This document shows positions 11,735 to 22,315 of a DNA stretch of 64,000 nucleotides, piece by piece (positions within the stretch are counted from its first letter, which is position 1; each line of letters starts with the position of its first letter). The stretch comes from Phanerochaete sordida (Eukaryota; Basidiomycota; Agaricomycetes; Polyporales; Phanerochaetaceae): the NCBI GenBank assembly GCA_019973155.2, contig BPQB01000114.1, positions 22,340-86,339 on the forward strand, given 5' to 3'. The notes beneath the pieces were generated by a model that saw nothing but the letters and a program-made list of their open reading frames with translations, made no database searches and was not told the DNA's origin. The translations under genes were made by a program, and so were the position numbers.

Positions 11735-12240
11735 GCGGGGGCGGACAGTCATACGCACTTCGTTGCTACATCGTAAGCCTTGTGCAAATTGTCGGGCGTG
11801 CAGGGCGCTGCTGACAGTATATGTGTCCTCGCTTAAGCCGAGAGTACCCATGTGTGATCGAGTCTGAATGTAATCTGGCCTGGACTGGCAGCACGCGAGC
11901 GTGGACGGGGTGCGAAAGTAGGCCGCGCGGGACGACAAACACGATGAGAAACATCCTGTAGCGGCTGCAATGACCTCGTGAGTAGTCCTGGTAGGTAGCT
12001 CGTATGCAACCTACGGCCTCGGATATGTACGGTCGTGCTGCGTCCAAGAAGATGCATCGCGCACGCATGTCCAGCCGATGTCAATAACAAGGACTCCTCG
12101 TGCAAACCTGAGAGCATCCTAGGATAAGCACCTGCATGATAATGCTTGACTGGCGGGTTACTTACCGCCATGGAAGGGCACCGTTGTTGACACGGCTGAG
12201 CATACAGCAGGGAACGGCGGACGAAACAGGTCGAGTGCAC
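11735..12240. other. No supported gene
   Basis: Short open frames on both strands without recognisable domains, splice-consistent exons or repeat ends. It separates the WD1 unit from segment X of the WD2 unit. Confidence 0.5.
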
Positions 12241-12249
12241 TAGGAGGCG

Positions 12250-12850
12250 GTCGTTTTGGTGAAAGGGGTGACGCACCGCGTGCGGCAGTTCTGGCTGGTA
12301 AGAGGCGTGCCGGTGCCCGAGCGGTGGGCGTATCCGCAGAGGGATCGAGCGAGGGCGGCGGAGGGGCGGATCGTCACCGGGCGCTCGGGGTTCGACAAGT
12401 GATCCGAACCCTTCGATTTAGATCTCGAGATCGACAGCTCTTCCCACGCTCTGCTCGCGCCGCCGCCGTCTGTCTGTCCGCCTTCGAGCAGCTCCCAGCC
12501 GTTCATCTCCTCCCTCGTCTTCCCATCGACAACAGCCCTCACCAGACAACACCGCTCAATCGGAGGCCTCGATTCTTGTCGCAGCAGCAGCCGCAGGCAC
12601 GGCACCCTGCCCACGCCTCGACGTGCAGGCCGCACGCCCTAGGCTCACACCCCTCCGAACAACGCTGCCTTTGCCCGAGCGAATGTGTCCCAGACCGTGC
12701 GTGTGGCGGTTGTGCTCCATTAGCTCTGCCATCGACAGACAGAGCAGCTCTGGGCTGCTACGCCCCCACGACGCGCGGAGGGTTGGATCGTTGGGACGAT
12801 TGGTCGAGGGACTCCGGCCTTGAAAAAGTGAGTCGTATGATCGTCTAAGC
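12250..12850. repeat. Segment X, copy 2
   Basis: Closest to copy 4 (27230-27760). Both contain TAGATCTCG(A/G)GATCG at the left, a GGGACGATTGGTCG block at the right (about 12794 and 27702) and then a donor-like GTGAGT. Homology continues past the block through GAGACGCATGCGCAAACGACC (about 12951 and 27864). No frame is shared by all copies. Confidence 0.55.
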
Positions 12851-12879
12851 AATACATGTCTCTCACTCGATATCAGACT

Positions 12880-14400
12880 GGGACCAAAGTCGTGCGAGCT
12901 TTCCTTTCCCACATCTCAGTCGCCGACATCATTCATCCCGAGCCGTGCTGCGAGACGCATGCGCAAACGACCTCCACGGAATTTTCCACCCGTCATTTCA
13001 TACTGCAAGCTCTACGAATTGAGAGGTTAGACTCTGGGACTACGCCGGCTATGGCAAAGGACACCAGGACCAGGAACACGCTCACGGAGAACAACCTCGT
13101 AACAGAAAAGCACGCGGACAACCTGGGCGACATCGCGCGTTGCGTCAGCGTCGTCTCCGGGTCTAGCGGGTCCGGTACCCTGTAGTTCACGTTGATTGCG
13201 GCGTGGACGCGAAGGCCGCGAGCGTCCTCACGGTGCAGAAGATGCGTTTGCGCGCACCTGGGCAACATGCGCTGCAGCGCACAGCTCGACCAAGTCACAA
13301 CCGGGCTCGCGGAAGCTGGTGCTGGGAAGCGAGGAATGTCTGGTGAAGATGCGATAGATGAGAAGGGGTGACCAGAACGCGACTCACGGAAGGGACGCAA
13401 TGGGCGGAGCACTGGTGAAGGGCACCGAGAACCAGAGGATCAACTGATGGAACATTCGCCGCGAGGACGAAGAGAGCGAAGAGAAGAACAGGCTGCTCAT
13501 GCTGGCAAAGGTACGTCCGTCATTCAGTCTAAAACCGCGCGCGCTTAGCCTTTCGTTCCTAGGACATGAGCCTTTCGACAGGTCCAGGGTGGACGCCGAG
13601 CCAAGGGCCTGCTTCAACTCGCTCGACTCGAGGAGATTGCAGTACACGGATGTAGGTCCCTGAACTTCAAATTCGCTTTCTCACCACCTCATGAGCTCGC
13701 ACCAGCCCAGGTATTGAAGTAGCCAACGACATTCCGCCGCTATCCACAGCGCTCTCACCTCCACCTCAGCCGGCAATGCGCCCGCGTAGCGTCACCCTGA
13801 CATCTGTCCCGACCATTCTCACCGCCACCGGCCCCAAACGCAGTGTGAACTCATTTCTCGCCGCGCCGTTGAAGTCGATCGAGCCATCTGCAGAGCCGCA
13901 CGGCTCGGTCGGCCTGCGCGCGACCAGGACGATGCGCTACATCACGCACATCGAATCCCTCTTGAGCCTTGAGCCCGTCTGAGACACAACGATAGCTATG
14001 CCGTCACTATCGTCACAGACGCGCCGCTCAAGGTGAAGAACGCGAACGCGAAGCAGAAGTTGAAGCCCGTGCTCCGCCCGGCGAGCAGCCTCGGGTCCGG
14101 CGCCCCGCACGGCAGAGCACTCGCAGCCCACCACCTCAACGATGGGCCCGAGCACGCTCTCCCTCGTCTGTCCGTTCCTGGAAACACATCATCACGACAC
14201 CGCACCAAGCGAACAGCGATTCGTCGACATCGCTGGACGAGGAGACCCATCACGAGGTCGCACAGGCTACATCCGTTCACGCCCGCGTGGCGCTCCTCGC
14301 GACATGGGCCCGCTTTGCGCTGGGCTACTCTGTCGAGCGCGGGCACGTCGCTGCGCGCGCTATTCCGTTGGTGCACACGCTTCCTATGCGATCATGTATC
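12880..14400 (-). pseudogene. Decayed membrane-protein gene, copy B
   Basis: Reading leftwards on the minus strand there is a hydrophobic segment CFAFAFFTLSG (about 14010-14100), an FNGAARNEFTLRLGPVAV piece (about 13800-13880), a donor at about 13385, and near 13040-13120 a helix SVTRLFSVSVFLVLVSFAI. The last piece resembles the first transmembrane helix after the DUF4436 domain in the intact gene at 59.4-61.1 kb (ARFFALLLFGVNWLL). Stops and frame changes separate the pieces. DUF4436 membership is an inference from that weak match. Confidence 0.4.
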
Positions 14401-14469
14401 CGTGCTCATGATATTCTAGCTCCGGCACCGCGTTGACGCTGCGCACGACATGACATGCGTAAGCTCTTC

Positions 14470-15390
14470 TCCCCTATGAGTCTGACACGCCATGCGATAT
14501 CTGATAAGCGTCTCGCAGACTGCCCAAGCACCTTGCCCTCCACCGCACCTTACACAATCAAGTATATCTTCGACAACTACGAGACACATTGCCATGCGTT
14601 GATGACCGCACGAAAAGAGTATGCAAGTCCGCGGAGGCCTTCCATCTCCCCGTCACGGTGGCACTGGCAATGCGTGTGAGCCGAGGTTGTTGTAGATTTG
14701 GTTGAACCGACCTTTTTGCAAGAGCATATCAGCGTCCGGTTGTATACGAAGCACGGCTGAAATCGCAACCTTCAATGAGCTGAAGGCGTAGCTATTGGTG
14801 CAACATCGGAGACCGACTACGTACGCCGCCGGGGCTACTGCGGCTACGCATATACACTGACTTGAATCTCTCGTAGTGTCGCGGGCATCATCGTCTTCGG
14901 TCGCAAGAATTGCTCTTGGCCTGGGCTGGCCTTAATGGCGAGATTCGCACTGCCTCGGGCACGCGATTATTCTCGCGGTGACTTAAAGTACGACCAGCGT
15001 TCAAAATTCTACCTGTTTATGCAGCCCCTGGGATGGCGCCTCTTCGGCCCATCCTCTCGAGCCTGCTCCCTACTCCTTTGCTTGCGTAGATCCGTCTCTC
15101 AGCTGGGATTGCCGGCCAAGGCTCACAGCGACGGAACCTCCATTGTTGCACGATCTCGTGACCGCCCCGCCTGTCGTGCACGGTATGCTGAACCCATAAT
15201 GCTGCTTTTTCGCAGCCACTCTTTATGGCTCTGCGGCTGACGGCGTTGACCACGAGAGTTTGTATGTGGATTCTGTTTCAGCCACTGAGGTCTGCCCCCG
15301 GGCTAGAGCGCATGTGCTCTCTGTGGACACTCTCTCCTCACGGGTGCACGTTGTGACCTTCGCTCATAGTGTTCTCCTGCAGCGTCGGGT
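14470..15390. other. Segmental repeat (14470-14950) and gap without a gene
   Basis: The first half repeats 740-1250. The remainder to 15390 has short, unconvincing frames. From about 15390 to WD2 the sequence is again shared with the 5' flank of WD3 (for example GTCGGGTGATGCA at 15385 and 21907). Confidence 0.5.
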
Positions 15391-15561
15391 GATGCATCAT
15401 CCCTGTTCGCTCTGTCCTCGCGACCTGACACGTGCGATCCTAGGGCACGGTGGGCGTAGGGTCCGGCTTGCCCATACCTTCACACGCGCGACATAACTTC
15501 TCGATGGTCGACATCGAATCCTGTACAGCGCACAGCCATGGCCGTATGTGGAATGCGCAGC

Positions 15562-15590
15562 CTTGCGAATCACGTTCAAGACTCGTGGGA
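15562..15590 (+). promoter_or_regulatory. Conserved WD40-family upstream element, WD2
   Basis: CTTGCGAATCACGTTCAAG lies 157 bp before the WD2 start and aligns with elements at 3841, 22151 and 30955. This is the most diverged of the four copies. Confidence 0.35.
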
Positions 15591-15719
15591 CGTCCTTGTG
15601 TCTGGACATCACGCTCACAGCCTCGAACGTCTATCCTAGCATCGATACAGCGTGCGGCTCCCAGGCTCCCTCCACACCGCCATCCCATCCTTGTCTACCC
15701 CAGCATCCCCTCTCAAGCA

Positions 15720-18441
15720 ATGTTTCGCCGACCTGACAAGCCACACACGCCAGACGAGGTCTACGCGTCCAGTCTCGAATCTCTTGGTCTCGGCTATCCA
15801 CTCTGGTGCCCCGAGCCGCACATCTCGGGGGAGCCAGAGGTCGCCGACGTCGGCTTTCTACACGAAGGCAAATTCATCCGGCTGTTCAACCTCGACAAAG
15901 CGTCGCCCGAGAAGGCGGTCACACGCCATAAGCCACCGTACACCGACATTGCATCGTTTCCCCCAAATGCGCTGCAGATAAACCCTACCCCGGGCCTACT
16001 CAGCGCAGGCCACTACTGCAGTCGCGGGGTCCGAAGCCGCGACCTACGCGGCTCAGTGACTGCGTGAGTCTCAGTGTATGATGCCCTTGCCGCCCATTAC
16101 TGACATGCAGGCAGGTGCGTCGGTCCCTGCGCATCGGTTGCGCTGAAGGCGGACTACACTTGTCACGAAGCCCAGGGCGCGGCCCTGGCCCTGCAGAGCG
16201 CAGCGAGCGCTGAAGGAATGTTGCCTAGCACGGTGCTGAAGGAGTACCTCCTCCAGAAGGTCGAGAAGTGGCACGCGTACGCAACCCAGGTGCTCTGCAT
16301 CGATATCAAGCTGGAGGACGTCGTGGTGGTGATCGGCTGGATCAAGACCACACCGGACTGGGCGGCGACGGCGTTCGGATTCGACAAGCATACGGGCGGT
16401 TCAGTTTCTCTTGGAGCCAATGCTGCGGGCGCAGCTGGTGCCGAGGCGAGCTGGTCAGGATCGACCTCGGTACAAACCTCGTCGATCCAACGACATGGCC
16501 CACTATACTTTTCGCGCATGCCTCGACCTCCCGCCGCTGACGTGCACTCAAACCAATGTGTCTTCATCAAACGCTTGAGTGTAAAGAGGCGCTTCATTCT
16601 GCCGAGACGGATAGTCGGCGGCGCAGATTCCCACCACCTTCCGGACTTCCAAGGGGGACGAGGCAGCTATGAAGAGGCAAAGATATTTGGCGCTGGAGAG
16701 GACGAGGCGAGCAATGTGGAGTATGGCTGGATAGATCACACGGATGATGTACGTTTTCTTCTCACACATCGCTACTCTTGCGCGCCCTGACCCCTAATCA
16801 GGGACGACCTTCTAGCTCTTTGGATATCATACAAGAGTATATCTTTGAGGTAAGGGTCCAGGCGACATATGTACCCATCGCTTATCTGAACGTGGTGGGG
16901 TAGGTCTCCGATGCCAAAACAGCTCTGGTAAGTGATGACGAAGTTGAATGTATCCTTGTGCGTCTTCCCTTACTTCCCGTGCTGCTTTCGCCCGCTCAAT
17001 GTCATGATAGTGTGGCGAGCACGTCGTGGACCTAGCGAGCTGGGTGCGGAAAGCCGCCTTCAAAGTCACTGTCAGTGCCAACGGCGGTACGACCTTTGTC
17101 CGTGCACCTCAGCCTCGCATGTTGACTCCGTTGAGACAGTTGGGTCTCTCCGAATGGAAGACGTGATTCGTCACCAGCAAGAGCGAAGATTTGCGCATCC
17201 ACCCATCACGGCCGCCGACACGGCCGCTTGGCCTCAGATCACTCGGCAGGCCGCAGGGTCCTTGATGAATGGTCAGATTCTGCTCGGACCTACCGAGGCA
17301 AAGGCGCATCCTGTAGCGTACAAACATGTCGTCTTCGGCGATACCGAAACAATGAAGAGTAATTGTCGCTTTCTTCGCATTAGAGCCAAAACATTGATAA
17401 TGTATCACTATCACAGTCAACCTGCCGATATCTGTATCCTTATCGACAGACGGCAAGCTGCTAGCAGCAGCGACCAGCAACGCGATCACCATATGGAGGC
17501 TTCAGGACGGCCTCACCGTCCAACAGCTCAAGCGAGACGGGCATACAGACAGCATCCAGCAGATCAATTTCTCGCCGGATGGCCAGCACGTCGTCTCGGG
17601 AGCCGACGACAAGCTTGCGCTCGTCTGGGACGTCAAGGCGGGCAACATCGTGCACCGCTTGGAGGGTCACGAGCAGGACGTCAAGTACGCTGCATTCTCA
17701 CACGACGGCGCGCAGATCGCGACCCGCTCCAACGATTCCTTGCGAATATGGAGCGCCTCAAGCGGCGGGCTTCTCTATACCGTGACGGATATCGAGCCAT
17801 GGTCCGGCGGGAAAATTGTTTTTTCCCCAGATGGCTCCCGACTCACTGCTGCACGCTCAGATGCCTCACAAAAAGACAAGGCAGTGGAGGTCCTGGACTG
17901 CCGTACAGGCGAGCACATCGCGATGCTCCGAAAGCGACGCATCCTCTGCATGGCGTTCTCGCCCGCGGGCGACCGCATCGCGACGGGGTCCGCGGACGGC
18001 ACTTTGTGCGTGTGGGACGCAGCGAGTGGCAAGGCGCTGCTCGAGCTGGAGGAGCACATGACCTTTGTCAACGAGGTGGCATTCTCGCCTGATGGCGGCG
18101 AGGTCGTGACGGCGACGGGAGACGGGACAGTCGTGACGTGCGACTCGCACAGCGGCGAGCGGCGCTTCACGTTCCGGGTCGAGAGCGTCCGGGGAAAGGA
18201 CAAGGAGCAGGTCTACGCTGTGGCGTACTCGCCCAAAAACGAGTTCATCGCGTGTGGTGCGGACGATGGCTGCGTCCGTGTCTGGAACCGCAAGACAGGC
18301 GCTTTTGTCGCAGCGTTTCAGGGATATAGTGACTACGTCCTGCGTGTGATGTTTACACCGGATGGATGGGATATCTTGTCGTATGGTGTTGACAGTGTTG
18401 TACGATTGTGGAGCGTCCGTGACGCACTACGTCTCTCATAG
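15720..18441 (+). CDS. WD2: Agaricomycete N-terminal domain plus WD40 repeats
   Basis: Seven exons: 15720-16063, 16115-16748, 16802-16849, 16904-16957, 17011-17086, 17140-17358 and 17417-18441, giving 799 residues. Exons 3, 4 and 5 are 48, 54 and 76 nt, identical in size to WD1, WD3 and WD4. The N-terminal domain shows GLGYPLWCP, ADVGFLHEG, CHEAQGAAL, VIGWIKT and DWAATAFG. The exon-5/6 linker contains CGEHVVDLASW, and exon 7 encodes about eight WD40 repeats ending VRDALRLS. It is closest to WD3, and the shared 5' flank supports a recent duplication of that pair. The protein should be cytosolic and act as a scaffold or receptor. The N-terminal domain is also found alone in related fungi, and its activity is unknown. 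Confidence 0.85.
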
Positions 18442-18604
18442 AGTACGGAGGCATGTACGATGTAGGATTGACCGAATATTATCGTCCCTCGAGCGATTTC
18501 TATCGGATAGTGCAGCACATTGTATAATATATGTCATACGTTGCAGGGTTTTATTGCTTTCTATCATCTCGAACTATGTCTTACCAGGGAAACATATATT
18601 GGAC

Positions 18605-18829
18605 TCATGAATAGTGAACGCCGTCGCAGCATGCTACGACTAGCAGCGACCGGCGGAGCATTTTGTGCTGCTCATCTCCCAGCGTGCGCGGCGGAGATAT
18701 GGCCGCCAGCGTCTGCGACGCTGGAGCAAATGCCCCGTAGGCATAGAACAAAATATGAAGCTCCACATTGCATCGCACGACTATAGATGCGTGCACCGGG
18801 CTTGCTATACACTTATTACGCCGTAGCAT
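18605..18829 (-). pseudogene. Relic converging on WD2
   Basis: Counterpart of the relic at 7012-7416. KCIASPVHA, a YAYGAFA segment and LGDEQHKMLRR occur in the same order on the minus strand, shortly after the WD40 stop codon. Too little is preserved to name a family. Confidence 0.4.
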
Positions 18830-18840
18830 GTTGCTCCTGT

Positions 18841-19830
18841 GGTATGTACATCAATCAGATTGGCAGCCTGAGTCCAGGGCCCAAAACCTTCGTTAGAGGT
18901 AGTGGTTGAGGGCCTGGTCCGGTCCGGTCTTGAACAATGCCCTCTCCCTGCCAAAATGACCGTACATCCGGAGCGCGCGGACCTTCTGCTCGGTGCTGGC
19001 GTATCCACGACGTCTTGCGCGCAATCGTTAGGGATCCATCGTGCATACGCTCGCAGGTCGTGATCGACGTAATCCGTATCGGGCTGGACGTCGCGACATT
19101 GGCGTCGCACATCCGCCGCGCAGTCGCGAGTGTTGCCGGCTTCGCGATCGTTTCGACGCCGACTGTCGCGCCGCGCCGGCGGACATGCAGACGGTATCGC
19201 GCATGGACCGCACGCGAGGGCACTTTGGGCCGGGAGGCAGTATTCTCCGGCCTCTACAGATACGTTGAGCGGTGTTCCACGGACAGACGGCTGACGCACT
19301 CACCCTCGATCAGAGCGCGGACAGCGTGAGCTGTGGAGCACGACGCGGCCATGGCACTGCTCTCGCACATATCTGGTTCGTGGCCGCGCGTGGGCAACGG
19401 CCAGCCTTCGACATCGATGGACACGACGTCGAGCAACTTTGGATGCTGTCCGAGGAGGAGTAGGACAATCGCACGACGAGCCCGGACGGGGAACCGAAGA
19501 TGTTCAATTGGTGGGGGACGAAGCTCTTGTCGGCATACTTGACATTGCATTCGAGTAGGCTATACGTGTCGAGCTTGCTCTTTGTAGGAAGGTCGACTCA
19601 GTCACCTGTCAGCACCGCTCCGCGCCCCTGCAGAGCCATGGAGCGTCCTCCGGACGTCCTCGAGAAACTTGCGAAGGTGCTGTACATTTGTCGTCATTCC
19701 GGAGCTAACGCGGGAGCTTGTCTAGGCCAGACAATAGGTCAGCCTGCAATCTGCAAATGTACCTTGCTAATATTCAAAGCTTCTATCGAAGAAGGCAGCC
19801 CGCACGCCTCAGATGTACGCTAGCGCGTTG
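18841..19830 (-). pseudogene. Decayed multi-exon gene downstream of WD2
   Basis: An exon-like minus-strand stretch (about 19310-19550) contains GQHPKLLDVVSIDVEGWPLP and ends at a donor GTGAGTGCG near 19304, with an acceptor about 45 bases further on. It resembles the DIHPKLLTAALIEGTGGWP piece of the relic at 9.1-11.7 kb. The sequence near 18874 (GTCCAGGGCCCAAAACC) looks like the end of the transposon found at 7427 and may be an eroded copy. Confidence 0.35.
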
Positions 19831-20465
19831 TGGCGTATCCATGAAGTTGAGCTGCGAGCATTACATGAGCGGTTGATGGGAGATGGCTGCCTACGGAATG
19901 GATAGACAGCTTACTGTCTGGCGGAGGCTAGGGAGCTTGGTGTGCTATTCTAATAATTCACGTGTGAAGGAGCACGTTGTGGGCATGGAGCTAATGATCG
20001 TGGAGGGCCCCGCGCCCTTTGCGTCCCCTCTAGGTTCCTCCGCGAGCGCGGCTGACCCCGCTGCAGAGAGCCATCGTCTGCTTTGCGCTGCACACGTCGG
20101 CTTCGAAGGCATCGTCAATATATATATTCGTTAGGCTGCAGAGCTTTATTACGGGATGCGCAGCTGCAGTGCTACAGACCTCACGGTATGTCGTGGACAA
20201 GACGAGGATCGCGGTTCGTCAGCAGCGTCGTAGGGTATCGTAGGCGGGGCATTGTGAGCGTAGAAGGAGCATTAGCGGTGCCGTAGAGATATGGAGCCGT
20301 CATCGAAGGAGGTTGGGGCGACATTGAGAGACGTTATCCTTGAAATAGTCATAGAGTTAGTATGATACGAGCAAGGCCTAGCTTGTCGAAAGAAGCGAAA
20401 TTGTCGCTGTCGGCCGTTCAATGGCGGGGACGTCGAGGGGATGGGGATGTTTGTCGCGAGTTCGG
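19830..20465. other. No supported gene
   Basis: Short frames only. The stretch separates the WD2 relics from the DUF2235 pseudogene. Confidence 0.5.
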
Positions 20466-20469
20466 CGGC

Positions 20470-21230
20470 CTAGGGCACGTAAATCTCGGACCCCTCGCGC
20501 CACCGCGCAGCTGGCCGATAGCTGAGCTCCGCGTCCAACATACGCTCGCGCACCGACTCGTGGAACTTCGGGCAAATATCCGGGATATGGCGCCCCCGGC
20601 CCATATGCACACTTCACCGCCCTGTCAGCTCGCGCGCCCACGCCAACAAAATCCACAGAACCACGCACCTCCACCGGTTGTGCCACACCCCACGCCTGTC
20701 CTGGTAGCAATCATTGACTATCGCGTCGTTTTAAACCGCCCAACTTCGACTCTTGCACCTTGTAAGCGGTGGGCGCGGCGGGCGCGGGCGTGGTGAGCGG
20801 GAGGCCAGGGCCCGCGAACGTCGGCGCGGGGACGCCCGCGCGCGCGAGCGCGGCGCTGTCGAACGCGATGCCGCACTGCGCCTACACGACGTGGCGCACC
20901 ATCCAGCGGAGCGAGTTGTCCGCGAGGCAGTGCTCCGTGCCGTTGCGCACGGTGCCGCCACCGACGTCTGCGCGTGCGTCAGCGTGCCGTTACGGTAACG
21001 GGAGAGGAGGGGAGGAAAGGGGAGGCAGGGGGGACACACCGCCGTGGCAGCCGGAGAACCAGACCTCGAGCACGTGCACCAGACTTGGGCAAGCATCCCA
21101 AAGGCCAAACCGTCAGTGGGCGCTCGGTGATCCCGGTTCGAACACGCTCTCGCGATCGGCAGCTCGTTCCCACGCTCTGGCCGCGCTCACGCCATCGGCG
21201 CTCAGCGACGTGTCTGGTCCCGCCTTCGGG
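20470..21230 (-). pseudogene. DUF2235 hydrolase-like pseudogene (C-terminal half)
   Basis: Minus-strand reading gives LEVWFSGCHG, then a 73-nt GT..AG intron, then DVGGGTVRNGTEHCLADNSL, RWMVRHVV, a TAG stop, AQCGIAFD and ALARAGVPAPTF. Further on it reads WILLAWARELTGR, a TGA stop, SVHMGRGRHIPDICPKFHE, SVRERMLDAELSYRP and EIYVP. EVWF(A/S)GCH..VGGG, the SLRWM segment and GRGR.IP..PKFH are hallmarks of fungal DUF2235 proteins, which are related to type VI lipase effectors and have an alpha/beta-hydrolase fold. At least two stops break it, and the N-terminal half with the catalytic GFSRGA motif was not found. It overlaps the left edge of segment X copy 3. Confidence 0.7.
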
Positions 21231-21770
21231 CCCCGGGTCCAGCTCTCGCTTTGCCCTCAGCTGCCGCGCCCAAATATCCCCCGCGGCTCGCGTCCACACC
21301 CCCACCGGGCCGAACGACATCTCCGCCATGCCTTGCAATACGCCGTTCCCTGCCCACGCCTTCAACTCTCCCTCAGATGCTACTCCTCACTATAAGCTGA
21401 TATCTTCCCGCGTTATCCGTCCTGCGTCTCGCTGTACATGCCCATGCGATTAGGTGTTCTAAGATGCCGCCTCGATTTACCTGAAGCTTCGCAGGCTGAA
21501 TCACATTGTTCGACCTCGGACAGGCCTCAAGCGCAAGGCTGCCTGCTCAGCGGAGGGTTGGGAGGCGGTCCGACAATCTCGTGCGGGGCTCAAACCTGAT
21601 AAAAGTGAGTAGTATTGCCAGCTGGCTAGTTAGCTGAGTTGACAATTTCAAAGCTTTGCGCGCGCACGCTTTGGCTGCTTCGCCCGCCGCCGGACGACTC
21701 ATTCACAGACTCCGGCCATGTCCACCCCTTCGCCTCAGCTAACTTACAGGCGACGGTCACTCGACCTAAG
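21115..21770. repeat. Segment X, copy 3
   Basis: Aligns with copy 4 through GGCGCTCGG, CTCGCGATCGGCA-like sequence and a terminal block with a GTGAGTAGTA donor-like end (about 21612; compare GTGAGTAATA at 27737). The part near 21660-21770 matches 2130-2260 in copy 1. It begins where the DUF2235 relic fades, so segment X may include the dead 5' part of that gene, but the other copies show no DUF2235 motifs. Confidence 0.45.
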
Positions 21771-22150
21771 GCACCACGTGACGTTCCCTTGCCGTACATG
21801 AGGTCATAAAACTACCGGGGTCCTCCTTCGGGCCGGAGCGGGTGTGCAATCTGTGAGCCTTCTCACATCTCGTGGCGGACGCAGCTTTTCTCGGTCCCCT
21901 GCGGTGTCGGGTGATGCACCATCCCTCTTCGCTGTGACCTCGCGTCCTGACTTTGTGGGCGCAAGAGCAACTGCTCTCAATACGCCATAATATTTTCGAC
22001 TCTTGCTATCTACGTGCGCACCTAGGGCGCGGTAGGCGTAGGGTCTAGCTTGCCAGCCTTGCCTGGACCTTCACACGCGCGACGTAACTTCCCGATGGCT
22101 GACATCGAATCTTGTACAGTGCACGACCATGGTCTTATGTGAACGCGCAG

Positions 22151-22180
22151 CCTCGCGAAGCACATTTCGAGGTTCGAGGG
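22151..22180 (+). promoter_or_regulatory. Conserved WD40-family upstream element, WD3
   Basis: TCGCGAAGCACAT followed by AGGTTCGA lies about 160 bp before the WD3 start and is nearly identical to the WD4 element. Shortly before the start codon is a run of 12 C residues (22297-22308). Confidence 0.45.
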
Positions 22181-22315
22181 ACAACCTCGTGTCTGGAAAT
22201 CACGCTCATATCCCCGAGGGCCTATCCTAGCATCGATACAGCATGCCGCTCCCAGGCTTCCTCCACACCGCCATCCCACCTACGTCTGCTCCGGCACCCC
22301 CCCCCCCCTCCGGCA

